64,000 bases of DNA from NCBI RefSeq assembly GCF_002927275.1, contig NZ_PRKW01000006.1, positions 62,001 to 126,000 on the forward strand, read 5' to 3'. The position numbers and the translations under genes are program-made. The DNA comes from Arthrobacter pityocampae (GTDB lineage Bacteria; Actinomycetota; Actinomycetes; Actinomycetales; Micrococcaceae). Below are positions 15,723 to 24,795 of this stretch, one piece after another; position 1 is the first letter of the stretch, and each line of letters begins with the position of its first letter. Below the pieces are notes generated by a model. That model had not been told where the DNA came from. It was given only the letters and a program-made list of their open reading frames with translations, and did not search any database.

Positions 15723-17159
15723 CTAGACGGCGTCGGCTGCCTCCAGACGTCCCGAACGGACCGCCTCGGCGAAGGCCTCGTAGTCGCGGTCGTTCTGGAC
15801 GGCGTAGCGTTGCGAGAAATCGGTGATGGAGCGGTCGAACGTGTCGCCCTTGCCGAGGTAGGCGTCGATCGCGACCGGGTCGCCGGAGCGGGCGTGGGCC
15901 CGGGCCAGGGTCCAGCCGCAGGCGTCGGCGTAGAACCTCATGGCCAGCGGCTTCATCCCCTCGACGACGGCACTGCCCTTCATGTCGCGCAGCTGCCGCC
16001 AGTACAGGTATCGGTTGTCCTGCACCCCCTTGGTCCACCCCAGGAAGATGTCACTCGCGGCCTGCATCATCCGCTGCCCCTGCACCACGCGCTCGCCCGG
16101 CTGCCGGTACCGGCTCTTCGGCAGATGGTCCTCGAGCACCGACCGTGTGGCCTCCTTGACCTGCAGGAACAGGGGATCCTGCTGGTCACGGCCCTGGAGC
16201 AGGACGATGAACGCCCGCGTCCCCACGCTGCCGACCCCCACGACCTTCCGGGCGACATCGACGACCTCGAAGCGCTCCAGCAGCCGGCGCCGATCGGCGG
16301 GCAGGGTGGCACGGTAGGCCCGGAGCTGTTCACGGAGCGCCGGCCCCGCCTCCTCCGCCGACATCCCGTACGCACTTTCCAGCTCGCGCAGCGGAACCAC
16401 GATCGGCGGCTGGCTGACGATCCGGTACTGCCCGTCCACGAGCTCGGCAAGCTTGGACAGAGCATGCAGGCTGTCCCGGGTGCGCGCCTTGTCCACGTTC
16501 CGCCGCGCCGCCTCCGCCCCGCGCTGCGCCTTCTTCAGGGCCTTGCCCTTCTGGGACCGCACGGCCAGGTCCACAGCTTCCAGCAACTGCTCCTCGGACA
16601 GGCGGGCGTACCAGATGTCCAGGGTGCGCATCCGGGCGAAATCGGCCATCGCCTCGCGGTAGGACCGCACCGCCGCGAGTGTCACGTCGCGCACCTCGTC
16701 CGCGGTGAACGCGTTGTTGCGTGCCGCGATCGTGAAGCTCGCGGCCATGCGCTTGACGTCGTACTCGAACGGTCCGGGGAGGGTCTCGTCGAAGTCGTTC
16801 AGGTCGAACAGCAGGGTCCGCTCCGGGGAGGCGAAGACGCCGAAGTTGGACAGGTGGGCATCCCCGCAGAGCTGGGAGACCAGGCCCGCCCGCGGCGTGT
16901 CCTTCAGGTCCGCGGCCATGATCCTGGCCGCACCCCGATAGAACGTGAACGGTGAGACCAGCATCCGGCCGTGCCGCACCGGCACGAGATCCTGGTCGCG
17001 GGTGAGGTTCTGTTCCTCGAGCAGCGCGACCGGATCCGGTCGGTCGGTGGCCGGCGCCCACGCCTTGTGTCCGGAGCGCGGGGACTGCTCCCGGCACGCC
17101 CTGCCCTTCGCGGCACGTTCCTCCACACTCTGGTGCTCCACCTTGGTCACTACGGCCAT
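15723..17159 (-). CDS. DUF2252 family protein
   Basis: A 478-residue soluble protein of the DUF2252 family, common in Actinobacteria and of unproven function. The fold is thought to be related to aminoglycoside phosphotransferase-like kinases: LCGDAHLSNFG (97-107) resembles their HGDxHxxN catalytic loop and LLFDLNDFDE (116-125) their metal-binding segment. Other conserved family blocks are VSPFTFYRGAARIM (68-81), VGVGSVGTRAFIVLLQG and FLQVKEA. ATG 17159 follows GAGGGAGG. The gene stands alone between tRNA-Ser and a divergent MFS gene. A small-molecule kinase role is a guess from motifs. Confidence 0.85.
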   Translation of the reverse strand: MAVVTKVEHQSVEERAAKGRACREQSPRSGHKAWAPATDRPDPVALLEEQNLTRDQDLVPVRHGRMLVSPFTFYRGAARIMAADLKDTPRAGLVSQLCGDAHLSNFGVFASPERTLLFDLNDFDETLPGPFEYDVKRMAASFTIAARNNAFTADEVRDVTLAAVRSYREAMADFARMRTLDIWYARLSEEQLLEAVDLAVRSQKGKALKKAQRGAEAARRNVDKARTRDSLHALSKLAELVDGQYRIVSQPPIVVPLRELESAYGMSAEEAGPALREQLRAYRATLPADRRRLLERFEVVDVARKVVGVGSVGTRAFIVLLQGRDQQDPLFLQVKEATRSVLEDHLPKSRYRQPGERVVQGQRMMQAASDIFLGWTKGVQDNRYLYWRQLRDMKGSAVVEGMKPLAMRFYADACGWTLARAHARSGDPVAIDAYLGKGDTFDRSITDFSQRYAVQNDRDYEAFAEAVRSGRLEAADAV

Positions 17160-17476
17160 GATCGGTGGCCTCCCTCTTCCGTCAGGGGCCCGTCCCCGGC
17201 ACCAGGGGCCCGGGTCGGTCCGTGCTCGGCGCTCCTGCGCGGACTGTCGTCGTATCCGGCAGCCACCCGCCGGATGGGACGAGTGCACCGCACGTCACGG
17301 TAGCGCCGGAGAGGGTCCTGAGCCTCCTCCTCCGAGGGTGATCATCCCGGTGGTGGGCCTCGACGACGGAAGGGCTTTGGCCTCTGTCGGGGCCTTGCCC
17401 GCGGGTAGAGGGTGGGTCGGGCAGGGCGACGTGTCCGCCCCGCACATCCGAACCCGGCGAGTCGAGCAGGTCCCTG
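17160..17476. other. 317-nt divergent intergenic region, DUF2252 / MFS
   Basis: It must hold the promoters of two divergent genes. I see no clear TANNNT box near either start, no palindrome with arms over 6 bp, and no credible small coding region. The MFS start at 17477 has only a weak AGGTCC Shine-Dalgarno. Confidence 0.5.
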
Positions 17477-19078
17477 ATGAATCCTCCGAACGACGGCGAC
17501 GTCCAGACGACGCCGTTCAACCAACGACTCGCCATGCTGCTGGCGACGGCGATGTTCGTCCTCGTGGTCGACACATCGATCATGAACGTCTCGATCTCCG
17601 CGGTGGTGGACGACATCGGCGCGACCGTCAGCGGACTCCAGTCGACGATCGCCCTCGAGGCGCTGGTCTCAGCGGCTTTCATCCTGATCGGCGGCAAGAT
17701 CGGCGACCTCATCGGGCGCAAGCGGGCGTACGTGGTCGGGCTGTGCTGCTACGCCGTCGGCGCCGTGGCGATGACCCTGGCTCAGAGCCTCCTCCCGATT
17801 CTCATCTTCTGGGCCCTGATCGGCGGCCTGGGCGCCTCGCTCCTCCTGCCCGCCATGCAGTCCCTCATCCACGGAAACTTCGAGGGGGACGCCCAGAAGC
17901 GGGTCTACGCCCTGGTCGGCGCCTCGGCAGCAGTCGCCGCCGCCGTCGGGCCCCTGCTCGGTGGGTTCATCACGACGTTCCTGTCCTGGCGCGTCGCATT
18001 CCTGTTGGAGGCCGTCCTCATCGGGGTCGTCCTCCTGGGGGTCAAGCGGGTCCGCGACGTCCCGTACACGGGGCCCCGGGAGCTGGACATCATCGGATCG
18101 ATCCTGTCCATCGTGGGTATGGGCGGTGTGGTGCTCGGCATCCTGGTGTGGCAGGAAGGCGGCGAAGCGGTGGGAGCCCTCCTGGCCGTCGGTGTCGTGG
18201 GGCTGGGCAGCCTGGTCTACTGGCTCGTCCAGCGCAAACGCCACGGCAAGCCGACACTGCTGGACCCGGAACTGTTCCGGGCCAAGACCTTCCGTCTCGG
18301 CGCCACCGGCCAGATGCTCCAGCAGATCGCCCTGGGCGGGACGATGATCGTGCTGCCCATCTATCTGCAGATGGTGCTCGGCTACAACGCGATGCAGTCG
18401 GGGCTCTCCATCGCCCCGCTGTCCCTCACCATGTTCGTCGTCGCCCTCCTGATCGGGAAGAAGCCCGGCGGGCGGCGCCCTGCGAGCCTCATCCGGTCGG
18501 GCTTCCTGCTGCTACTCGTGGGTCTGGCACTGCTGATCCCGGTGGTTCCGCGGGCGGATTCCGGCTGGTGGCTCCTGATACCGCTGGTCCTCGCCGGGGC
18601 GGGCCTGGGGCTCCTGGTGTCCCAGCTCAACAACTACACCCTGTCCCCCATCTCGGACGAGCGCGTGAGCGAGGCGGCCAGCGTCAACTCGGCCGCCGGG
18701 TCCTTCGGCCTGTCGTTCGGGCTCGCCTTCGCCGGCGGCATCATGCTGGCCTCGCTCGCGACCATCTTCACCGGCCTGGCGACCTCCAGCGAGGTCCTCC
18801 CGCCTTCGGAGCAGCAGCAGGTCGCGACGGCATTGGAGGAGGACGCCGAGGTGCTGAGCAACGCGCAACTCGAGGAACTCCTCGTGGGCCAGCCGGAGGA
18901 CATCCAGGACGAGATCATCCGCATCAACACCGAGGCACGGCCCCTGGCCCTCCAGATCGCCCTCCTCGTCCCCATCCTCGCCGGGCTCGCCGGGCTCGGC
19001 ATGTCCCTCCGCATGATGCGGATCCCCGACGCGAAGCCCGCCGGCACCGGGACCGGCGGCGGGAGCGTCCTCGGCTGA
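17477..19078 (+). CDS. MFS drug exporter, DHA2 (EmrB/QacA) family
   Basis: A 533-residue proton-driven exporter with 14 predicted transmembrane segments, as in the DHA2 family. Motif C-like VGPLLGGFI in helix 5, motif A-like GGKIGDLIGRKRAYV between helices 2 and 3, and VVDTSIMNVSISAV in helix 1 (motif D1) identify it. An extended loop of about 65 residues before the last helix (EVLPPSEQQQVATALEEDAE) is less usual and probably extracytoplasmic. No TetR or MarR regulator is adjacent, so its control and substrate cannot be inferred. Confidence 0.92.
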   Translation: MNPPNDGDVQTTPFNQRLAMLLATAMFVLVVDTSIMNVSISAVVDDIGATVSGLQSTIALEALVSAAFILIGGKIGDLIGRKRAYVVGLCCYAVGAVAMTLAQSLLPILIFWALIGGLGASLLLPAMQSLIHGNFEGDAQKRVYALVGASAAVAAAVGPLLGGFITTFLSWRVAFLLEAVLIGVVLLGVKRVRDVPYTGPRELDIIGSILSIVGMGGVVLGILVWQEGGEAVGALLAVGVVGLGSLVYWLVQRKRHGKPTLLDPELFRAKTFRLGATGQMLQQIALGGTMIVLPIYLQMVLGYNAMQSGLSIAPLSLTMFVVALLIGKKPGGRRPASLIRSGFLLLLVGLALLIPVVPRADSGWWLLIPLVLAGAGLGLLVSQLNNYTLSPISDERVSEAASVNSAAGSFGLSFGLAFAGGIMLASLATIFTGLATSSEVLPPSEQQQVATALEEDAEVLSNAQLEELLVGQPEDIQDEIIRINTEARPLALQIALLVPILAGLAGLGMSLRMMRIPDAKPAGTGTGGGSVLG

Positions 19079-19202
19079 CTCGTCGGCCGCGGGCCCGGTG
19101 CACAACCCGCCGGCCGCGGGCCCGCCGTCGTGCCCCACGCCGTCGTGTACTGTCCCGAGGAGCAGCGGCGCCACGGGTGCGTGGCCTGACAACGGGGATC
19201 CA

Positions 19203-19718
19203 ATGCGCAGTGGGCAGGGAAGACGGGCGTCACCACGCCGCCCGGGTAGGACGGCGTCGGTCGCCGGAGCGGTCGCGGCAACCGCCCTGATCGCAGGATG
19301 CACCATGCCGGCCCCGGACGAGCCGGAGCGTCGCTCCGACAGCGTGGAAACGGCCCCGGCCGGGACCTCCCCGATCGCGGTCGGCGATTGCATCGACGAT
19401 CCGGGCATGACGCCTCGCGCGGACATCCCCGTCATCCCGTGCAATGAACAGCACGTGTTCGAGGCCTTCTCCACCACCGACATGCCCGACGGCGAGTATC
19501 CCGGCCTGGGCGAGGCGACCGCCGCCGCGGCCGATTTCTGTGCCGCGGAGTTCAGGACCTTCGTCGGCGTGGACCACGACGCCTCCGTCCTCGAACTGCT
19601 CTACTTCTATCCCGTCGAGGAGAGCTGGAACGCCGAGGGCGATCGGGAGATCCTGTGCTTCGTCGCGGAGGAGGGGGAGACCCCGGTGACGGGGACGCTC
19701 CAGGATGCCGCCAGATAG
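19203..19718 (+). CDS. septum-formation-domain lipoprotein
   Basis: A 171-residue predicted lipoprotein: an Arg-rich n-region, hydrophobic VAGAVAATALIAGC and lipobox LIAGC with Cys33. The exported part begins with a Glu/Arg/Pro-rich spacer, then VGDCIDDP, VIPCNEQHVFEAFS and CAAEF with conserved Cys pairs, the pattern of the actinobacterial septum formation family (PF13845), which often appears in DUF4190-type membrane proteins. The function is unproven despite the family name. ATG 19203 is chosen because it places the signal peptide correctly; the frame is open further upstream. A strong terminator follows. Confidence 0.8.
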   Translation: MRSGQGRRASPRRPGRTASVAGAVAATALIAGCTMPAPDEPERRSDSVETAPAGTSPIAVGDCIDDPGMTPRADIPVIPCNEQHVFEAFSTTDMPDGEYPGLGEATAAAADFCAAEFRTFVGVDHDASVLELLYFYPVEESWNAEGDREILCFVAEEGETPVTGTLQDAAR

Positions 19719-19740
19719 CAGCATTCGTCCATGAATATCG

Positions 19741-19778
19741 GCCAGTGGCCCCGGATCTTCCGGGGCCACTGGCGTTTT
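19741..19778 (+). terminator. intrinsic terminator after lipoprotein gene
   Basis: Perfect 15-bp stem (19741-19755 with 19759-19773), 3-nt loop, then GTTTT. Textbook rho-independent terminator separating the lipoprotein from the nuclease gene. Confidence 0.9.
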
Positions 19779-19938
19779 GGTAACCCATTGTTAACGATGT
19801 TCTGGTTGGCTACTCCTGGGGATAGGAATGTCACCTGCGTCACATACGGTGCAGATGCCAACGCGCCCACCCATCACGGGTCGGCGGGCTTCACTCGCGG
19901 CCGCAGTAGCGGCCACCGTCAAGGAGAAGAAGGAACGA

Positions 19939-22900
19939 ATGACTCATTCGTCATGGAAGGGAGCGCTCTGTGCGGCGCTGTCGGCAGGGCTCGTAGCCTC
20001 GCCGATGATCGCACTGCCGGCCACTGCGGTCGAGACCACCCCGGGGACGGCGTCCGTCACAGGAGACGGCGTCGTCATCAACGAGGCCTACCTCACGGGC
20101 GGTTCCGCGGGAACGCCCTTCGTCAACAAGTACGTGGAGCTCTACAACCCGACCGATGCGCCGGTGAACCTGGAGGGGTGGTCGCTGCAGTACCGCGCAC
20201 CGGGGTCCACCTCCACTCCTGGAGCCACCGCACTCCGCGGCACCATTCCCGCCAGGGGCTACTTCCTGGTCCAGGGCGGCAGCAACGGGACCGCCGGTGC
20301 CGCGCTGCCCACCCCCGACCTCACCAGCGGGTTCAACCCGGGCGCTGCGGGCGGCGTGATCGTCCTGGCGGACCAGGCCACCAGCGTCGGGGCCCTTCCG
20401 GTCGGTGACGCCTCCGGTGTCGCAGGGGTCGTCGACCTCCTCGGCTACGGCAGTGCGAACGCCTTCGAGGGCACCGCCGCCACCACACCGGGCGCGGGCA
20501 GCACGAAGTCCGCGAACCGCACCGCGTTCGCCGACACCGATGACAACGGTGCCGACTTCACGCTGCAGGACACCACGCCGATGAACGCGACCGGCAGCGC
20601 CGGCACGCCCACACCGACGCCGACGCCGACTCCGACTCCCTCCCCGACACCGACGCCCACCGAACCTCCGGCGCCCGGCGTCGTCACCCCCATCCGGGAC
20701 ATCCAGGGCTCCGGCTCCGCCACCCCTCTGGCCGGGCAGACCGTCACCACACGCGGCAAGGTCACCGCGGCCTACCCGACGGGCGGCTTCGCGGGCTTCT
20801 ACCTCCAGACCGCCGGCAGCTCGGCCACCGCCGATCAGACGGCGTCGGACGCCGTCTTCGTCTACTCCCCCGCCACCGTCGGCTCCGTCGCCGTGGGCGA
20901 CTACGTGGAGGTCACCGGCACCGCGGGCGAGTTCTTCGACCTGACCCAGCTCACCGTCGCCGCGGGCGGCACGGTCAAGCTCTCCGAGGCCGCCGAGGAA
21001 CCGAAGGCCTCGGCCATCGCCCTCCCCGCCACGGACACCGCGCGCGAAGCCGTCGAGGGGATGCTCTTCCAGCCCTCCGGAGACTTCACCGTCGCCGACA
21101 ACTACGCACTGAACCAGTACGGCGAGGTCACCCTCGCCGCCGGCACCGAGCGCCTCCGTCAGCCGACCGACGTCGCACGTCCCGGCACGCCCGAGAACGC
21201 CGCCGTCATCGCGGACAACGCCGCCCGGAGCATCAGGCTCGACGACGGCGCTTCGACGAACTTCTTCACCCAGGTCAACCGCGGCACGGTGCTGCCGTAC
21301 CTGACGCCGTCGCAGCCGGTCCGCGTCGGCTCCAGCGCACAGTTCACGTCCCCGGTGGTCCTGGACTTCCGCAACAGCGCGTGGAAGTTCCAGCCGCTGG
21401 CCGAACTGAAGGGAGCCGCCCCGGACGGCGTGCAGCCCGTGCAGTTCGCCGGCGAGCGCCCTGCCGCCCCCGAGGAGGTGGGCGGGAATCTCACGATCGC
21501 CTCCTTCAACGTGCTGAACTACTTCGCGACCACCGGCGAGCAGCTCACGGGCTGCACCTACAACACCGACCGCGCGGGGAACCCCATCACAGTGCGAGGC
21601 GGCTGTGACGCCCGCGGTGCCGCGACCCAGGAGAGCTTCGAGCGCCAGGAGGCGAAGATCGTCTCGGCGATCAACGCGCTCGACGCCGATGTGGTCACCC
21701 TCATGGAGATCGAGAACTCCGCGAAGTTCGGCAAGGATCGCGACTTCGCGCTCAAGACCCTCACCGACGCCCTCAACGAGAAGGCGCCCGGCACCTGGGA
21801 CTACGTCCGCTCCCCCGCGGCCCTGCCGGCGCTGGAGAACGAGGACGTCATCCGCACGGCCCTGATCTACAAGAAGGCCGCCGCCGAGCCCGTGGGCGAG
21901 TCCGTCATCCTCGACGACAACGTGGTGTTCACCAACGCCCGCAAGCCCCTGGCGCAGGCCTTCAAGCCCGTCGGAGGGACCGCGGACGAGACTTTCCTCG
22001 CGATCGTCAACCACTTCAAGTCCAAGGGGTCGGGGCCGAGCTCCGGACCCGACGCCGACGCCGGTGACGGCCAGGGCGCATGGAACGCCGCACGCGTGAA
22101 CCAGGCCCGGGCCCTCGCCGCGTTCGCGGACTCCATGAAGACGGCGGCGAAGACGGACAAGGTCTTCCTGACCGGCGACTTCAACTCCTACACGTACGAG
22201 GACCCCATGCAGGTCCTCTACGAGGCCGGGTACGTCAACCAGGGTGAGAAGGACGACAGCTACTCGTACGTCTTCTCGGGCCTGAGCGGCTCCCTCGACC
22301 ACATCCTCGCGTCGCCGACCGCGGACGCCACGGTGTCCGGAGTGGACACCTGGAACATCAACTCCGTGGAGTCGGTGGCCCTCGAGTACAGCCGGTACAA
22401 CAACAACGTCACCGACTACTACCGGACGGACCCGTACCGCGCCAGCGACCACGACCCCGTGGTCGTCGGCCTGGACCTCGCACCGGCCGACACCACGGCC
22501 GAACTGAACCTGCTGAGCATCAACGACTTCCACGGTCGGATCGACTCCAACACGGTCCGCTTCGCCGGGACCGTCGAGAAGCTCCGCGCCGAGTTCGGCG
22601 AGGACAAGACGGCCTTCCTCTCGGCCGGCGACAACATCGGTGCGTCGCTGTTCGCTTCGGCGCTCCAGGACGACCAGCCGACCATCGACGTCCTGAACAC
22701 CCTGGAACTCCGCGCGTCCGCCGTGGGCAACCATGAGTTCGACAAGGGCCTCGGCGATCTGACCGGCCGCGTCTCCGACGCCGCCGATTTCCCGTACCTG
22801 GGCGCGAACGTCTATACCAAGGGCACCACCGAGCCTGCCCTCGACGAGTACTCGATCATCACGGTCGACGGCGTCGACGTCGCGGTGATCGGCGTCGTGA

Positions 22901-24510
22901 CCGAGGAGACCGCGGCACTCGTCAGCCCCGGCGGCATCGAGACCGTCGACTTCGGGGACCCCGTCGAGGCGGTCAACCGGGTGGCGAAGGAGATCGAGGC
23001 CCAGGACCTCGCCGACGTCATCGTCGCCGAGTACCACGAGGGCGCCGGGGACGGCGTCGTCGAGGGTGCCAGCCTGGAGCAGGAAGTCGCAGCAGGCGGG
23101 ACGTTCGCCGAGATCGTCACGGAGACGACGCCCCTCGTGGACGCCATCTTCACCGGCCACACCCACAAGCAGTACGCGTGGGACGCCCCCGTCCCCGGCG
23201 CCGCAGGTGAGACCCGGCCCGTCCTCCAGACCGGGTCCTACGGCGAGTTCGTCGGTCAGATCACGCTGACCGTGGATACCGCGACGGGCGACGTCGAGTC
23301 CTACACGGCCCGCAACGTCGCACGCTCCACCGAGACGGACGCAGCACTCGTGGCCACCTACCCCCGCGTCGCCGCCGTGAAGACCATCGTGGATGCTGCG
23401 CTCGCGCAGGCGAAGGTCATCGGCGACCAGCCGGTCAGTGCGGTCACCGCGGACATCACCACGGCCTTCTCGGGCACAACCCGCGACGACCGCACGAACG
23501 AGTCCACCCTGGGTAACCTCGTCGCCGACTCGCTGCGGGCCAGCCTCGCACCGGTCGAGCGCGGCGGTGCGCAGATCGGCGTCGTCAATCCGGGCGGGCT
23601 CCGCAACGAGCTCTACTACGCTCCGGATGGCGTCGTGACGTTCGCCGAGGCGAATGCCGTCCTGCCGTTCGTCAACGACCTCTGGACCACCACCCTGACC
23701 GGTGCGCAGTTCAAGGCGATGCTCGAGCAGCAGTGGCAGCCGGACGGCAGCTCGCGCTCCTTCCTGGCCCTCGGCCTGTCGGACAACGTGAGCGTCACCT
23801 ACGATCCGGCCCTCGCACGCGGGTCGAGGATCACCTCGGTCACGATCGACGGTGCGCCGCTCGATCCGGCCAAGGACTACCGGATCGGCACGTTCAGCTT
23901 CCTGGCGCAGGGCGGCGACAACTTCACGGTCTTCCGTGAGGGCACCGACACCCGCGAGTCGGGACTCGTCGATCGCGACGCGTGGATCGACTACCTCCGC
24001 GCCAACAGCCCGCTGTCGCCGTCGTTCGACCGCCGCAGTGTGCAGGTGCAGGGCGCCCCGACCACGGTGAAGGCCGGTACCGCCGTCTCCTTCACGGTGT
24101 CCAGGCTGGATCTCACGTCACTCGGCAGCCCGACCAACACCACGCTGGCCGCGCGCTTCGTGGCGGCGGACGGCACGGCCACCGAGCTGGGCAGTGTCCC
24201 GGTCACGGGCGGCACGGCCACGGTGAACCTCACGGTTCCCGCAACGGCCGGCAGCGGACAGGGTCGTCTCATCCTGACCGCCGCTCCGAGCGCGACGACG
24301 GTGACCCTGCCGGTCACGGTCGAGGCCGTCACGCCGACGGAACCGCCCGCACCGGTCAAGCCCGGCAAGCCGGAGAAGCCGGGCAAGCCGATCAAGCCCG
24401 GCAAGCCCGCCTGCTCCAAGCCGACCGAGCCGGCCGCCGGCGCGAACCACGGCAGCTGGGTCAGCTACCGTGCGCACCTCGCGAACTACAACCGCTGCCT
24501 CGAAGGCTAG
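19939..24510 (+). CDS. secreted multidomain ExeM/NucH-type nuclease fused to 5'-nucleotidase
   Basis: A 1523-residue exported enzyme. Order: Sec signal peptide (1-30, cleavage after ATA); lamin-tail domain (about 44-170, VVINEAYL, KYVELYNPTDAPVNLEGW); Thr-Pro linker (about 224-243); OB-like domain (about 264-410); endonuclease/exonuclease/phosphatase domain (about 517-840: IASFNVLNYF, VTLMEIEN, LTGDFNSY, SDHDPV); calcineurin-like phosphoesterase domain (about 854-1130: LSINDFHGR, SAGDNIG, GNHEFD, TGHTHK); 5'-nucleotidase C-terminal domain (about 1180-1365: STLGNLVADSLRA, NPGGLRNELY); an Ig-like region; a Lys-Gly-Pro-rich linker; and a short tail with two Cys. All metal ligands expected are visible. 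It should degrade extracellular DNA and dephosphorylate nucleotides. AAGGAGAAGAAGG precedes ATG 19939. No LPxTG anchor. Confidence 0.93.
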   Translation: MTHSSWKGALCAALSAGLVASPMIALPATAVETTPGTASVTGDGVVINEAYLTGGSAGTPFVNKYVELYNPTDAPVNLEGWSLQYRAPGSTSTPGATALRGTIPARGYFLVQGGSNGTAGAALPTPDLTSGFNPGAAGGVIVLADQATSVGALPVGDASGVAGVVDLLGYGSANAFEGTAATTPGAGSTKSANRTAFADTDDNGADFTLQDTTPMNATGSAGTPTPTPTPTPTPSPTPTPTEPPAPGVVTPIRDIQGSGSATPLAGQTVTTRGKVTAAYPTGGFAGFYLQTAGSSATADQTASDAVFVYSPATVGSVAVGDYVEVTGTAGEFFDLTQLTVAAGGTVKLSEAAEEPKASAIALPATDTAREAVEGMLFQPSGDFTVADNYALNQYGEVTLAAGTERLRQPTDVARPGTPENAAVIADNAARSIRLDDGASTNFFTQVNRGTVLPYLTPSQPVRVGSSAQFTSPVVLDFRNSAWKFQPLAELKGAAPDGVQPVQFAGERPAAPEEVGGNLTIASFNVLNYFATTGEQLTGCTYNTDRAGNPITVRGGCDARGAATQESFERQEAKIVSAINALDADVVTLMEIENSAKFGKDRDFALKTLTDALNEKAPGTWDYVRSPAALPALENEDVIRTALIYKKAAAEPVGESVILDDNVVFTNARKPLAQAFKPVGGTADETFLAIVNHFKSKGSGPSSGPDADAGDGQGAWNAARVNQARALAAFADSMKTAAKTDKVFLTGDFNSYTYEDPMQVLYEAGYVNQGEKDDSYSYVFSGLSGSLDHILASPTADATVSGVDTWNINSVESVALEYSRYNNNVTDYYRTDPYRASDHDPVVVGLDLAPADTTAELNLLSINDFHGRIDSNTVRFAGTVEKLRAEFGEDKTAFLSAGDNIGASLFASALQDDQPTIDVLNTLELRASAVGNHEFDKGLGDLTGRVSDAADFPYLGANVYTKGTTEPALDEYSIITVDGVDVAVIGVVTEETAALVSPGGIETVDFGDPVEAVNRVAKEIEAQDLADVIVAEYHEGAGDGVVEGASLEQEVAAGGTFAEIVTETTPLVDAIFTGHTHKQYAWDAPVPGAAGETRPVLQTGSYGEFVGQITLTVDTATGDVESYTARNVARSTETDAALVATYPRVAAVKTIVDAALAQAKVIGDQPVSAVTADITTAFSGTTRDDRTNESTLGNLVADSLRASLAPVERGGAQIGVVNPGGLRNELYYAPDGVVTFAEANAVLPFVNDLWTTTLTGAQFKAMLEQQWQPDGSSRSFLALGLSDNVSVTYDPALARGSRITSVTIDGAPLDPAKDYRIGTFSFLAQGGDNFTVFREGTDTRESGLVDRDAWIDYLRANSPLSPSFDRRSVQVQGAPTTVKAGTAVSFTVSRLDLTSLGSPTNTTLAARFVAADGTATELGSVPVTGGTATVNLTVPATAGSGQGRLILTAAPSATTVTLPVTVEAVTPTEPPAPVKPGKPEKPGKPIKPGKPACSKPTEPAAGANHGSWVSYRAHLANYNRCLEG

Positions 24511-24541
24511 GTTGATCGCCGGCCGTTCCGCGGCCGGCCGC

Positions 24542-24596
24542 ACATGACAGAGGGACCCCCGCCGGCTCACTACGGGCGGGGGTCCCTCTGTCATGT
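24542..24596. terminator. 22-bp hairpin after the nuclease gene
   Basis: Perfect 22-bp inverted repeat (24542-24563 with 24575-24596) around an 11-nt loop, located between convergent genes. No T-tract follows. Probably a bidirectional terminator. A further 9-bp hairpin lies at 24622-24648; nothing else is seen up to 24795. Confidence 0.7.
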
Positions 24597-24795
24597 CGGG
24601 CTGTCCTCGCCGGCTACGGGCCGGTCGCCCTGCCCGGCTGGGCGACCGACCCCCTGCAGGCCGGGTTGCGGTCCCGTGTCCCCCGTCCGCTGGCACCATT
24701 GCCGGCCGGACTGCCGTCGCCTACGACCCGGACAATGTCTGTCACCTCTCGCGAGCGCGCTGACGCTTCCCGCAGACCGGGCCGCCGTCGACACG

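Noticed and set aside
16945-19290. 781-codon frame overlapping the MFS and DUF2252 genes
   Set aside because: Composition is almost all Arg/Pro/Gly/Ala in a shifted frame of the MFS gene; no conserved motif.
19790-19830. PHO-box-like sequence (GTTAAC and GTTGG pieces) before the nuclease gene
   Set aside because: Spacing and bases match no actinobacterial PhoP repeat well enough.
19951-23166. 1071-codon frame antisense to the nuclease gene
   Set aside because: Low-complexity Gly/Val/Arg-rich shadow of an unambiguous multidomain enzyme.
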